A DNA stretch of 64,000 bases from Periplaneta americana. Taxonomy: Eukaryota > Arthropoda > Insecta > Blattodea > Blattidae. Made by a program: the position numbers and the translations under genes. Every line of letters begins with the position of its first letter. Positions within the stretch are counted from its first letter, which is position 1. Below, in pieces: positions 41,770 through 44,290 of this stretch. The stretch covers positions 15,517,800 to 15,581,799 of the forward strand of contig NC_091131.1 in assembly GCF_040183065.1 (NCBI RefSeq). The letters run 5' to 3'. The notes under the pieces were generated by a model that did no database searches, had not been told where the DNA came from, and worked only from the letters and a program-made list of their open reading frames with translations.

Positions 41770-42807
41770 CTTTCTCTGTCTGTCAGCAATTTAACAGAAA
41801 CTCGCTGGGTTGTACCCGAATAAGCATTCTCTTACATTCCAGACAGATAACAACCCCTTCCTTTTTCCTCACCATTTGTAAGTACAGCAGTGAGCAACAC
41901 AATAGCCACAATAGGTGCTGATCATCTACTGTGAAGAAAACTATAGAAACTGGTAACTAGTTTCGACGTCGTGTCAGATATCACATGATATGAAAGTCAA
42001 TTCAACGCTTCTTCTGAAATATTCACCATTACTTTTTTCCCCATTTTTTCATATCAAAATTTGTCGGCCATATTTCGTTCATGTTGAACTCTGATTGACT
42101 CTTCCAGCAGAAATGTCATTAAATAAAACACCAAGTTCTAACTACTGCAGCCACTACCAGAACTACTTATCACTCTTCATATCCTGTGAAAGCATTTTTA
42201 TTCTCAAGATGTAATGTCTACTTTTCTTACACTATTTGTAACGACTTCCACTTTGTGATCTCTTTACATCAGGTGACCGAGAACACAGAAGAATGTGCCA
42301 CTCCTGGAGGAGAGCCTGGAAACTGTCGCATATTCGCAAGCTGCGTGCAGTCTGACTTTCTGGATGATTACCAGGTCTTCCTTAAATTCTTCTGTCCCAT
42401 TGGAAGGTACGGTAACATTACAGCACTATCGTATCTTTAAGAATAATATCACAGTCTAGTATATACAGTCACGAAGCTCAATACGTAGTAAATATGCAAA
42501 CATTAGATAGTTGCTCACCACTAGGATCGCTAATATCGCCTCATTACAGGCAATGCAAAATAGTACCGGCACAGTCTATTGTTTCTAGCACCCTCAAAAC
42601 TCAAGCTTCGTGACTGTATATAGAAGACTGTGATACCAGTAATATTATCATAGTTCTCAGTGTTGTGTATTATCTTGTATTACTGCAGCATGCAGACATT
42701 GGTTAAAACTATTTTTTTCCTGTTTCAGATTTGCTGGTGTATGTTGTCCATATTCCTTATTGAATGACACTTCTGTTACAACAACAGTAATACCAACTGT
42801 AGAGTAA
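7139..42807 (+). CDS. ITIH-like secreted protein with VIT, vWA and C-terminal CLIP domains (16 exons, 5' end missing)
   Basis: Sixteen exons join in phase: 7139-7326, 11072-11182, 13815-13953, 16617-16716, 18796-18956, 20403-20603, 23286-23406, 23791-24011, 26852-27043, 29410-29598, 32842-33036, 36638-36791, 38098-38226, 40733-40872, 42273-42406 and 42729-42807. They give 817 residues and a stop. Counting from the first visible codon, residues 1-146 are the VIT domain and about 255-430 the vWA domain, with MIDAS residues D260-T-S-G-S, T342 and D389. Residues 430-657 are the conserved ITIH region, 658-700 a Thr/Ser/Pro-rich linker and 755-799 a CLIP domain. Family members are extracellular and bind matrix or partner proteins through VIT and vWA. 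CLIP domains are normally the N-terminal regulatory knot of arthropod serine proteases, so a C-terminal one here is notable. Exons are GC-richer than the AT-rich introns. No start codon or signal peptide is visible. Family assignment is firm; ligand and role are unknown. Confidence 0.88.
7446..8800 (+). mobile_element. Nearly complete Tc1-family transposon (1355 bp)
   Basis: Terminal inverted repeats begin CAGCAGCGTGCAAATTAATC at the left and, reverse complemented, CAGTGGCGTGCAAATTAATC at the right, and continue CGAACA. TA flanks both ends (7444-7445 and 8801-8802), the Tc1 target duplication. The interior is filled by one transposase gene. Few mismatches and one frameshift suggest a fairly recent insertion. 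Confidence 0.9.
7693..8713 (+). pseudogene. Tc1-like DD34E transposase with a single frameshift
   Basis: Begins MDTTPRKRSKII with an N-terminal helix-turn-helix (MTQRQIAAECHIGLATVNSI). The frame breaks in the A-run at 7849-7855, where one base has been gained or lost. It continues in the next frame through a second DNA-binding region (ELMATTGANIHVITVRRRL) and the catalytic domain. Catalytic residues are visible: D in LFSDESHFEVHG, D in VFQQDLAPCHTS, and E in NPIENLW, with 34 residues between the last two, the DD34E spacing of the Tc1 family. The total is about 340 codons, normal for the family. It would be inactive unless the frameshift is a sequencing error in the homopolymer. Confidence 0.9.
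9668..9727. repeat. (ATT)n microsatellite
   Basis: About 20 ATT units; poly-Tyr and poly-Asn frames over it are artefacts. Confidence 0.9.
9793..10982 (-). mobile_element. Decayed mariner-type transposon with long inverted repeats and a SINE inserted
   Basis: The left end TACAGGATGTTTTATAATTG and the complement of the right end, TACAGGGAGTTTCATAATTA, begin inverted repeats of about 45 bases that both contain GGTACAAACTGCAGG-like sequence. TATA at each end supports a TA duplication. The minus strand at 10224-10454 encodes a transposase C-terminus (VDNVNKLRECIVNGCQIIRD, GIFERVRFSMKKRADVC). The catalytic region is mostly lost. A related left end is seen at 59055. Confidence 0.75.
9861..10105 (+). 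mobile_element. tRNA-derived SINE ('GGAGTAATGGTTAG' head)
   Basis: The tRNA-like head has an A box around GGAGTAATGGTTAG and a B box GATTCAAATTCC. The body contains CCCTCAACCCATTAAGAGCA, and the tail has AGTTGATAAAGCGTAGTAAA then AT-rich sequence. Same family as 597, 45779, 16906 (minus) and 58522 (minus). It sits inside the mariner-type element, so it arrived later. Confidence 0.75.
11072..11182 (+). CDS. ITIH-like exon 2: VIT domain
   Basis: Acceptor TTATTTCTAG. The exon completes the Leu codon and encodes EMDGKKYEAYIKKKEQAEKE, then YQDALEAGNTAAHVGT, the VIT segment with the Asp-Gly-Lys turn and the Lys/Glu-rich helix. The donor GTCTGT is weak but gives the right phase (two bases of an Arg/Ser codon). 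Confidence 0.9.
11214..11501 (+). mobile_element. SINE of the 'TACGATAGGTAGCG' family
   Basis: Has a partial tRNA head with B box GGTTCGAGTCC and a body with GGGGAGCTACGATAGGTAGC and CATGTGGATGTGAGGTCAGC. It ends GTAGCGCCACGGATTATT, running into an ATT microsatellite. It lies only about 30 bases after exon 2. Copies at 21464 and 31208 are better preserved. Confidence 0.75.
11502..11570. repeat. (ATT)n microsatellite
   Basis: About 22 ATT units grown from the SINE tail. Confidence 0.9.
11571..12430 (+). other. Intron 2, unassigned part
   Basis: AT-rich intronic sequence; no gene, tRNA-like head or inverted termini could be supported. Confidence 0.5.
12432..12525 (+). repeat. Dispersed repeat with CAA tail (copy 1)
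   Basis: The block with GAGTGCAAGAGGTCAAATGA and CAAACGCCTGGCATTAGAAA, ending in CAACAAC, recurs at 13104-13190 on the same strand and inverted at 43793-43868. The sharp shared 3' edge followed by CAA repeats looks like the 3' end of a retroposon. Confidence 0.7.
12727..13455. mobile_element. Foldback element: diverged inverted arms of about 190 bp
   Basis: GGTGAAATTCAATATTTTTT at 12727 is mirrored by its complement near 13436-13455. The match continues through AATGAATAAA, GTAACCTTGAAATTT, ATTTTCAGATTTAGT and on to about 12915 and 13265. The spacer contains the second copy of the CAA-tailed repeat (13104-13190). The arms are imperfect, so the structure is old. It could be two inverted copies of one repeat or a true foldback transposon. 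Confidence 0.65.
13104..13190 (+). repeat. Dispersed repeat with CAA tail (copy 2)
   Basis: Near-identical to 12440-12525 over about 75 bases and ends CAACAACAACA. Located in the spacer of the foldback structure. Confidence 0.7.
13815..13953 (+). CDS. ITIH-like exon 3: end of VIT domain
   Basis: Acceptor TGGTTGCAG, donor GTAATG. It encodes STRDSNVFVVSVNVAARSKV, TFNLTYEELLRRRLSAYHH, TVTLTPGQ. The N-V-A-A-x-S-x-V-T-F-x-L-T-Y-E-E-L-L-x-R-R-L run is the most diagnostic stretch of VIT domains in ITIH proteins. Ends in phase 0. Confidence 0.95.
14010..14290 (-). pseudogene. Mariner-type transposase C-terminal remnant
   Basis: The minus strand encodes WPPRSPDITPFDFFVWGYVK, with the D of the SPDxxxxDFF motif, and in a neighbouring frame RDHIVKAVATITPDMLHRTY. 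Frames are shifted relative to each other and no inverted ends were found. It is distinct in sequence from the remnant at 10224. Confidence 0.7.
14291..15141 (+). other. Intron 3, unassigned part
   Basis: AT-rich. A 112-codon open frame at 14809-15147 has no recognisable family and its composition is like its surroundings, so it is not called. Confidence 0.45.
15150..16122. mobile_element. hAT-type non-autonomous element with exact 8-bp target duplication
   Basis: TTATAACT occurs at 15142-15149 and 16123-16130. Inside it, the left end AGGGCTAGGATTTTGATGA is repeated inverted at the right end (TCATCAAAATCCTAGCCCT). The 8-bp duplication is typical of hAT elements. The interior is rich in AAAATGCC and GCCTTAAAAA motifs and has no transposase. 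A SINE has inserted within it at 15579. Confidence 0.8.
15579..15837 (+). mobile_element. tRNA-derived SINE ('ACATAGCTCGGTCGG' head)
   Basis: The tRNA-like head has A box TAGCTCGGTCGGTTAAGG and B box AGTTCGATTCC. The body has TTTTTCCGAGGTTTTTCCC, and it ends CAGCGTCGTTAAACAACCAA with an A-rich tail. GGGTATTA flanks it at 15571-15578 and 15838-15845 as a target duplication. It is nested in the hAT-type element. Confidence 0.8.
16131..16616 (+). other. Intron 3, part before exon 4
   Basis: No gene or element recognised; normal intron sequence ending in TTTCCAG. Confidence 0.5.
16617..16716 (+). CDS. ITIH-like exon 4: linker after VIT
   Basis: Acceptor GTTTCCAG, donor GTAAGT. Encodes IVQDMSVDVFIREIRNITFL, NVTTSDESRLLESG. 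The VQDxSVxVxIxE pattern follows the VIT domain in ITIH heavy chains. NIT and NVT are possible N-glycosylation sites. Ends one base into a Gly codon. Confidence 0.9.
16906..17157 (-). mobile_element. tRNA-derived SINE with 10-bp target duplication
   Basis: TAAACATCAG occurs at 16896-16905 and 17158-17167. On the minus strand the head contains GAGTAACAGTCAGC and B box GGGTTCGAATCCCGG. The body has TTTCCGGGGTTTTCCCTCAA, and the tail ends TTGATACAGCGTCGTAAAAT. Same family as 58522, which is about equally complete. Confidence 0.85.
17168..17956 (+). other. Intron 4, unassigned part
   Basis: No gene or element recognised. A poly-A run of about 17 bases lies near 17850. Confidence 0.5.
17959..18208. 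mobile_element. MITE with AGATCATATA inverted ends (copy 1)
   Basis: The left end AGATCATATAATATACCCAG and the complement of the right end, AGATCACATACATAACAG, are imperfect inverted repeats, both followed by ATTGCTC. The interior (GCTGCCATCTAGTTGTTAC, GACTGTACTGCCATCTCGTG) matches 52051-52299 closely. No coding capacity. Confidence 0.75.
18688..18752. repeat. Dispersed repeat with TCAATCAATC edge (copy 1)
   Basis: ATCAATCAATCTTCTTAATG, GTTTGCTGACAACATA and AGTCCACTGTAGTCTA recur at 29892-29958. The TCAATC end resembles the short tandem tail of a retroposon. Confidence 0.6.
18796..18956 (+). CDS. ITIH-like exon 5: region between VIT and vWA
   Basis: Acceptor GAACACAG, donor GTGAGT. Encodes GDAVVVEYLSPMSAHVHFNP, SEGEQQGRLEVGYQQLVVQY, DVDRATNPSGDIM. 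The VxYDVxRxxxxGDI run is the standard ITIH lead-in to the vWA domain. Ends in phase 0. Confidence 0.93.
19039..20080. repeat. 1-kb CA-rich minisatellite
   Basis: A mosaic of CACACTCTCACAGACTCTCT, CACACACTCTGACACACA, ACTCATACACATTCACATTC and CACCCTCA blocks, repeated about fifteen times with variable order. It occupies most of intron 5. Thr/His-rich open frames over it are artefacts. A CT-rich stretch follows to about 20160. Confidence 0.95.
20403..20603 (+). CDS. ITIH-like exon 6: start of vWA domain with MIDAS DxSxS
   Basis: Acceptor GACCTTGCAG, donor GTGAGC. Encodes LMDGYFVHFFAPENVAPHPK, HIVFVLDTSGSMWGRKLQQL, SILDSLREEDYFSIVQFSTN. The DTSGS motif (D at residue 260 of the visible protein) supplies the first three MIDAS ligands. 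GYFVHFFAPE is the ITIH signature just before vWA. Ends in phase 0. Confidence 0.97.
21464..21820 (+). mobile_element. Full-length SINE of the 'TACGATAGGTAGCG' family with 8-bp target duplication
   Basis: TAAGACAA lies at 21456-21463 and 21821-21828. The tRNA-like head GTGGCGTCTTGGTCTAAGGC (A box) and B box GGTTCGAGTCC are followed by the body with AATAGGTAGCG and GGCTGTAGTGCCACGGATTT. This is the most complete copy in the window, so it defines the family at about 350 bp. Confidence 0.85.
22720..22895. mobile_element. 176-bp MITE with CACAGTCTAG ends (copy 1), 7-bp target duplication
   Basis: CACAGTCTAGTATATAC begins the element and its complement GTATATACTAGACTGTG ends it. ATATGAT flanks both sides (22713-22719 and 22896-22902). 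The inner arm also carries GAAGCTT and GAGCTTCGTGACTG. Copies lie at 42450 and 51795 in the opposite orientation. Confidence 0.85.
23039..23083. repeat. (ATA)n microsatellite
   Basis: About 15 units; poly-Asn and poly-Tyr frames are artefacts. Confidence 0.9.
23286..23406 (+). CDS. ITIH-like exon 7: vWA domain
   Basis: Acceptor TTGTCACAG, donor GTACGT. Encodes EWSVRPQEMVGLSKYSVTHE, VNEVNIAKAKQFIKSMEASG. The NIxKAKxFIxxMEASGG run is the vWA helix before the MIDAS threonine. Ends one base into Gly. Confidence 0.93.
23791..24011 (+). CDS. ITIH-like exon 8: vWA domain, MIDAS Thr and Asp
   Basis: Acceptor ACATTTCAG, donor GTAATA. Encodes TNISGALRKALQLAAKEKYG, an acidic insert (DESGEKRDFGSEDK), PQPMLIFLTDGIATVGELLS and SKILAQVRAVNTEIK. 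T342 of GGTN and D389 of LTDG complete the metal site begun in exon 6. Ends in phase 0. Confidence 0.96.
24385..24427 (-). ncRNA. Hammerhead ribozyme-like motif (left Penelope-like arm)
   Basis: Same fold as at 25037-25079, read on the minus strand: GGCT, core CTGAGGA, hairpin with GGTGC/GCACT, GAAA, palindrome ACAGCTGT, then AAGC. Stem I has only three pairs here because one base differs. Confidence 0.5.
25037..25079 (+). ncRNA. Hammerhead ribozyme-like motif (right Penelope-like arm)
   Basis: In order: GGCT (stem I 5' side), CTGAGGA (core CUGANGA), an extra T, GGTGC-GTGAA-GCACT (stem II), GAAA core, then ACAGCTGT, a loop-less palindromic stem III, A at the cleavage position, and AGCC closing stem I. 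Hammerheads with tiny palindromic stem III, active as dimers, are known from Penelope-like elements. The extra U after the core is a deviation. Activity is inferred only. Confidence 0.55.
25134..26851 (+). other. Intron 8, unassigned part
   Basis: 1.7 kb of AT-rich intron. I see no gene, tRNA-like head or paired termini. It ends in TTGCATTTCAG. Confidence 0.5.
26852..27043 (+). CDS. ITIH-like exon 9: end of vWA domain
   Basis: Acceptor TTGCATTTCAG, donor GTAAGT. Encodes AAIFSLAFGDGANYRFLKKL, SLQNYAFSRKIYEASDAALQ, LQSFYNEIASPLLANVTFNY, LDGK. The IFSLAFGxGANYxFLKKLS strand-helix unit and the IYExxDAxLQLxxFYxEIxSPLL helix are diagnostic of ITIH proteins. Phase 0 at both ends. Confidence 0.97.
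27404..28048 (-). mobile_element. Deletion derivative of a mariner-type transposon
   Basis: The left end CGCCTACGGGTGGGGCCAGG and the complement of the right end, TGCCTACAGGTGAGGCCAGG, are inverted repeats that continue AAAGCGGC. The 645-bp interior contains only the N-terminal DNA-binding part of a transposase. No TA is adjacent to the visible termini, so the exact edges are uncertain. Confidence 0.7.
27487..27855 (-). CDS. Solitary helix-turn-helix domain from a mariner-type transposase (122 aa)
   Basis: Open from MLTMQNAKFMLEQRVFMYDA to KLLKLKPYRV. Two DNA-binding segments are visible: QRVFMYDAYVKTESCREVRR with YPGAPIQGRETVRRLVNKLR, and SLRRVSQEVSVSKTSVFTAA. The first resembles the N-terminal domain of insect mariner-type proteins and the second their classic second helix-turn-helix. 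The catalytic domain that should follow LKPYRV is deleted and a stop comes directly after it. The undamaged frame is unusual for a remnant. It could be translated or simply a young deletion. Confidence 0.65.
   Translation of the reverse strand: MLTMQNAKFMLEQRVFMYDAYVKTESCREVRRQFEVKYPGAPIQGRETVRRLVNKLRTTGSINAAIPKRKQRVLTEETIDETSASFTCSPNKSLRRVSQEVSVSKTSVFTAAKLLKLKPYRV
28062..29375 (+). repeat. Intronic tandem duplication, about 1 kb period
   Basis: Sequence at 28062-28310 (AACTAAGTCACTTTTTCACT, TTTGCACCATGGTATTTCAA, AAAATTTATCAGGCTTCCAA) recurs with about 10-15% divergence at 29070-29330. Within the first copy a second, shorter tandem duplication of about 112 bp (AAGTAGTAAAACTTAAAAAA) starts at about 28317 and 28429. 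A SINE sits between the two large copies. Confidence 0.75.
28680..28912 (+). mobile_element. tRNA-derived SINE ('TTGGTATAGCGCTGGCC' head) with 12-bp target duplication
   Basis: TACAGTACTACA lies at 28668-28679 and 28913-28924. The head has A box TGGCGAGTTGGTATAGCGC and B box GGTTCGATCCC. The body includes GGCATTTAAGTGTGCTTAAA and CATGTCAGTAGATTTA, and the tail is GTTGTTAAATAAAACATAAC. A second copy is at 41558. Confidence 0.85.
29410..29598 (+). CDS. ITIH-like exon 10: conserved region after vWA
   Basis: Acceptor GTCTTGCAG, donor GTGATG (weak). Encodes IDKDSLTTNQFHSYYGGSEI, VVAGKLSGAEDDDEDLGAEV, NAWSGGEHKEVLYKPLCTSE, KNQ. The LTxxxFxxYYGGSEIVVAGKL run is typical of ITIH proteins. A short acidic stretch (EDDDEDLG) follows. 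Phase 0 at both ends. Confidence 0.94.
29892..29958. repeat. Dispersed repeat with TCAATCAATC edge (copy 2)
   Basis: Matches 18688-18752 with few differences. Ends just before the LINE fragment. Confidence 0.6.
29995..30755 (+). pseudogene. LINE 3' end in gene sense, with GTAAG-repeat tail
   Basis: Encodes LEVNPEKAKHMIMTRDGNIV, KFKYLGATVTNINDTREEIK, then after a frameshift near 30300 REEHRLRVFENKVLRKIFGA, HALYSLPDIIRNIKSRRLRR and GRPEGKKPLGRPRRGWEV. A short in-frame deletion removes DNIKM. It ends with GTAAGTAAGTAAGTAAGTAA at 30721-30755. On the gene's sense strand this tail is a run of splice-donor-like GTAAGT. Confidence 0.8.
31208..31516 (+). mobile_element. SINE of the 'TACGATAGGTAGCG' family with 11-bp target duplication
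   Basis: ATTTGTTATAC occurs at 31197-31207 and 31517-31527. The tRNA-like head is 5' truncated (starts near ACTCGCGTTATGGAATG) but keeps B box GGTTCGAGTCT. The body and CCACGGATTATT end match 11214 and 21464. Confidence 0.8.
31571..32167. mobile_element. 600-bp non-autonomous DNA element with GGGTGTTCA ends
   Basis: The left end GGGTGTTCATTTCAAAGTGT and the complement of the right end, GGGTGTTCAGTTCAAAATGT, are inverted repeats followed on both sides by GTCATG. The target duplication is not clear. Short minus-strand frames inside have no recognisable domain. Confidence 0.7.
32842..33036 (+). CDS. ITIH-like exon 11: conserved helical region
   Basis: Acceptor CTCTTCTGCAG, donor GTTAGT. Encodes IERRKHHSGGRSLERLWAYL, TVRQLLDQHLASTDKDDDVT, TFEDKQEQFASRLSPRARAQ, ELALK. 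SLERLWAYLTVRQLLDQ is the best-conserved ITIH element after vWA. Phase 0 at both ends. Confidence 0.95.
33037..34837 (+). other. Intron 11, unassigned part
   Basis: 1.8 kb without supported genes. Short open frames at 33157 and 34563 have no recognisable family. Confidence 0.5.
34838..34985 (-). mobile_element. tRNA-derived SINE head, fifth family
   Basis: On the minus strand: ACGGGCTAGTGGTCAGAGCT (A box) and B box GGGTTCGATTCCCGGTTAGA, then AGGAATTTTTCCTTAGAGGA. The body differs from the other SINE families. No target duplication is evident. Confidence 0.65.
35029..35300 (-). mobile_element. Retroelement 3'-end fragment (second family), copy 1
   Basis: Shares AACCCAGCATTCTCCAGTCT, CCTTCCTCTTAGTCTCT and CATATATTTTAATGT with 43345-43557. 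The minus strand has damaged coding-like sequence (LRTEGCTGRNGE). The other copy ends in an (ATTC)n tract that would be a (GAAT)n tail on the minus strand, suggesting a LINE 3' end. Confidence 0.5.
35545..36262 (+). pseudogene. LINE 3' end in gene sense, with GTAAGTAAG tail
   Basis: Encodes NIVRNGNIKIGDLSFEEDEK, FKYLGATVTNINDTREEIKH, LYGCETWTLTLREEQRLRIF. After a short deletion at about 35923 it continues with KLHKTELHALYSSLYIIRNI, RPLGRPRRRWEDIIKMDWKE and DRDRWRAYVRAAMNLQIP. The tail is GTAAGTAAGTG. Same family as 29995 and 62110. Confidence 0.8.
36638..36791 (+). CDS. ITIH-like exon 12: end of conserved ITIH region
   Basis: Acceptor TGTGTTGCAG, donor GTGAGT. Encodes YGFVTPITSLIVVVPVNGSD, DEVSELVKDPVGSNALDPSP, VLESAPIQNKI. 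The YxFVTPxTSLxVVxP motif closes the conserved ITIH core. Ends one base into the next codon. Confidence 0.95.
36857..36893. repeat. Short perfect-arm hairpin in intron 12
   Basis: GGAGTAAAACCAA and TTGGTTTTACTTCC pair with a loop of about ten bases (ACTAGGCTAGA). It lies about 65 bases after the exon 12 donor. It may be a MITE relic or a structural element. Confidence 0.5.
37308..37330. repeat. Short (CCTAA)n telomere-like tract
   Basis: CCTAATCTAACCTAACCTAA: three to four units of the complement of the insect telomere repeat TTAGG. Too short to be more than an interstitial tract. Confidence 0.5.
38098..38226 (+). CDS. ITIH-like exon 13: Thr/Ser/Pro-rich linker
   Basis: Acceptor TGTTTGCAG, donor GTAGGC. 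Encodes PLAPFLFRPSPVAMKPSAHH, TTVLHSTTTASTTTDYSMMD, LNG. Low-complexity and rich in Thr, as in an O-glycosylated linker. It joins in phase (1 to 1) with its neighbours. Less constrained than the exons around it, so confidence rests on splice sites and phase. Confidence 0.75.
38505..38546 (-). ncRNA. Degraded hammerhead-like motif in the second Penelope-like pair
   Basis: On the minus strand: GGCT, TTGGACA in place of CTGANGA, hairpin GAAG/CTTC, GAAA, palindrome ACTAGT, C, then AGCC closing stem I. The outer stem, GAAA and palindromic stem III are kept, while the core is not. It should be inactive. Confidence 0.35.
38982..39547 (-). mobile_element. Composite SINE with 11-bp target duplication
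   Basis: CAATCATGAAG is found at 38971-38981 and 39548-39558. The insert has a full tRNA-like head on the minus strand (39080-39150), the GACGGCGCTTATTCTGTCGG body, and a second partial head near 39450-39475. A piece of body (GTGTGGACTTCGGTCCTATG) at 39490 is inverted. It resembles the composite at 4181. Confidence 0.8.
39593..40732 (+). other. Intron 13, unassigned part
   Basis: AT-rich intron with no supported gene or element. A small hairpin (GTGGTTGTTC / GAAGAACCACC) lies near 39890-39912. Confidence 0.5.
40733..40872 (+). CDS. ITIH-like exon 14: region before the CLIP domain
   Basis: Acceptor TTGAATGCAG, donor GTAAGA. Encodes DVPHVTNYTLGDVTWLLDYF, DSEDRLIVANNTDNSTYVVV, KVPSSPE. Three NxS/T sequons (NYT, NNT, NST). 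No known domain is recognised. GC-rich codon use and exact phase (1 in, 0 out) support it as coding. An alternative donor at GTACCA, 15 bases earlier, also keeps phase. Confidence 0.85.
41215..41395. mobile_element. Remnant related to the hAT-type element at 15150
   Basis: Contains TAGTGCCTAAAAATGCCTTT and TTAGTGCCTATTTTTAAG, like the AAAATGCC-rich interior of the element at 15150-16122. No clear termini remain. Confidence 0.35.
41558..41709 (+). mobile_element. tRNA-derived SINE ('TTGGTATAGCGCTGGCC' head), second copy
   Basis: The head has A box TAGCGTAGTTGGTATAGCGC and B box GGTTCGATCCC. The body has GGCATTTAAGTGTGCTTAAA and CATGTCAGTAGATTTA. It is cut short by an ATT microsatellite. Confidence 0.8.
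41710..41767. repeat. (ATT)n microsatellite
   Basis: About 19 units directly after the SINE body. Confidence 0.9.
41768..42272 (+). other. Intron 14, end
   Basis: No gene or element recognised. It ends in a pyrimidine-poor acceptor, TTTACATCAG. Confidence 0.5.
42273..42406 (+). CDS. ITIH-like exon 15: CLIP domain, cysteines 1-4
   Basis: Acceptor TTTACATCAG, donor GTACGG. Encodes VTENTEECATPGGEPGNCRI, FASCVQSDFLDDYQVFLKFF, CPIG. The order C-x9-C-x5-C-x16-C with TPGGEPGNC matches the first four cysteines of CLIP domains. Ends two bases into an Arg codon, completed in exon 16. Confidence 0.93.
42450..42632. mobile_element. MITE with CACAGTCTAG ends (copy 2)
   Basis: Starts CACAGTCTAGTATATACAGT and ends with the diverged complement TATATAGAAGACTGTG. 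Inside are CACGAAGCTCAAT and TCAAGCTTCGTGACTG. It lies in the 322-bp intron 15 and makes up more than half of it. No exact target duplication. Confidence 0.8.
42729..42807 (+). CDS. ITIH-like exon 16: CLIP cysteines 5-6, C-terminus and stop
   Basis: Acceptor TTCCTGTTTCAG. Completes Arg and encodes FAGVCCPYSLLNDTSVTTTV, IPTVE, then TAA. VCCP is the hallmark end of a CLIP domain. Nothing resembling a protease follows: the protein ends 18 residues later. Confidence 0.93.
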
Positions 42808-42820
42808 TAAGGAATGAGTT

Positions 42821-42826
42821 AATAAA
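42821..42826 (+). terminator. Poly(A) signal AATAAA of the ITIH-like gene
   Basis: AATAAA 14 bases after the TAA stop. The 3' UTR would be very short (about 30-40 bases). A downstream T-rich stretch (ATTTATATTTATTTGACTTG) fits a cleavage site. Confidence 0.6.
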
Positions 42827-43056
42827 AACTGTATCAGCCATTATTTATATTTATTTGACTTGTTTCATTATAGAAACATTTGTGTTCTCATTGTGATTAC
42901 CTTTTCCTGTTTGAAAGGACGTTGCTCTTTTTATGAGGGTAGTATTACCCCAGTCCACACCTTCGAGTGTAAAATACTGGCAGCACCAGCATTCTTAATG
43001 TGGGAAGCATGCGTATGTGTTACATATTGATTATGTGTAAAATGGCTCATACCGTA

Positions 43057-43280
43057 AACTTGGGTTACTTTGAACACAGAGGAAACTTTGACCATTTTTT
43101 CAGAAAATCATATTTAGGTTTCTACATGCTGCATTTGTTATAGATGGAGGTAAATTATCATAAAATCATTCTCATACCAAATTTACTTCCATTTATAACA
43201 AGTGCAGCATATAGAAACCTAAATATGATTTTCTGAAAAAATGGTCAAAGTTTCCTCTGTGTTCAAAGTAACCCCAGTTT
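43057..43280. mobile_element. Foldback MITE of about 225 bp
   Basis: TTACTTTGAACACAGAGGAA and ATCATATTTAGGTTTCT of the left arm (43057-43159) are repeated inverted in the right arm (43178-43280), leaving a loop of under 20 bases. It starts about 250 bases after the ITIH poly(A) signal. Confidence 0.8.
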
Positions 43281-43297
43281 ATGGTACTGAGAGAACA

Positions 43298-43557
43298 TTC
43301 ATTCATTCATTCATTCATTCATTCATTCATTCATTCATTCATTCATTTATTTATAGAGTTTTGCCCAAGGATAGGTCTTTCACTGCAAACCCAGCATTCT
43401 CCAGTCTTTCCTATTTTCTGCCTTCCTCTTAGTCTCTGATGATCCATATATTTTAATGTAGTCTATTATTTTATATCTTCTGCCCCAAACTCTTCTCCCG
43501 TTCACCATTCCTTTCAGTGCATCCTTCAGTACGCAATTTCTTCTGAGCCAGTGACGA
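43298..43557 (-). mobile_element. Retroelement 3'-end fragment (second family) with (ATTC)n tract, copy 2
   Basis: (ATTC)n at 43298-43345 abuts sequence shared with 35029-35300. Read on the minus strand this is a coding-like remnant followed by a (GAAT)n tail, consistent with a LINE 3' end. Confidence 0.55.
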
Positions 43558-43699
43558 AAGGTATTGTTGCATGTGCATTTATTATGTACTAATTTACAAT
43601 TTTAGAATGGAATATGGCTTTATTAATTCCTGGCGAAATATTCTTCTTGAAGTATGTCCCACGTACTTTAATTAACTTTTGCTACTATGTTAATTTTTA

Positions 43700-43700
43700 C

Positions 43701-43742
<42 letters not shown>
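43700..43742. repeat. (ATT)n microsatellite
   Basis: About 14 units. Confidence 0.9.
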
Positions 43743-43744
<2 letters not shown>

Positions 43745-43792
43745 ATAATGCAGGAAATGGAAGCAATTTTCCAGTGTAGGGACCTTGCAACA

Positions 43793-43868
43793 TGTTGTTG
43801 TTTTCTAATGCCAGGCGTTTGACAATAAAGTTATTTGACCTCTTGCACTCCAATATTTTTCAAAGAGG
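43793..43868 (-). repeat. Dispersed repeat with CAA tail (copy 3, inverted)
   Basis: Complement of 12440-12525: TTTCTAATGCCAGGCGTTTG, then ACCTCTTGCACTCCAATATT, with TTGTTGTT at the tail end. Confidence 0.7.
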
Positions 43869-44165
43869 ATCCTGCAACATTTGATGGCCCATTCTTAATG
43901 TGATGCGACAATACTTATAATAAAGTTCAAATTAAACATTGCAACGTCTCTCGACAGAGAACTAGCAGTGATTAACCGAAAAGTCTATCCCACAGGCTTG
44001 GGTTTTCATTCTCAACCCTTGGACATTTTGATACTTGATATTTATTTACACTAAACAACATAGACGTAAAGAATCAGAAATAGACGAATGAGCAAAGCTC
44101 GTGTTCGAATTTAAATTTACGAATTATGTAATACAGACTGATCAGTCTAATACACTTTCAAGATG
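43869..44165. other. Non-coding stretch, nothing recognised
   Basis: AT-rich, no supported features. Confidence 0.4.
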
Positions 44166-44167
44166 CC

Positions 44168-44290
44168 GATCTGGATGGCTCAAGCAGTAGGGGCACAGCA
44201 TGTCTCTATTGCTTGGTCTGAAAGGTTGTGGGTTCGAGTCCTGCCTTGGTCATGGGTGTTGTGCACATACTAGTTTAAGAAAACGCAGGG
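44168..44290 (+). mobile_element. tRNA-derived SINE head, sixth family
   Basis: ATGGCTCAAGCAGTAGGGGC (A-box region) and GGTTCGAGTCCTGCC (B box), followed by TGTTGTGCACATAC. The body is unlike the other families. Confidence 0.6.
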
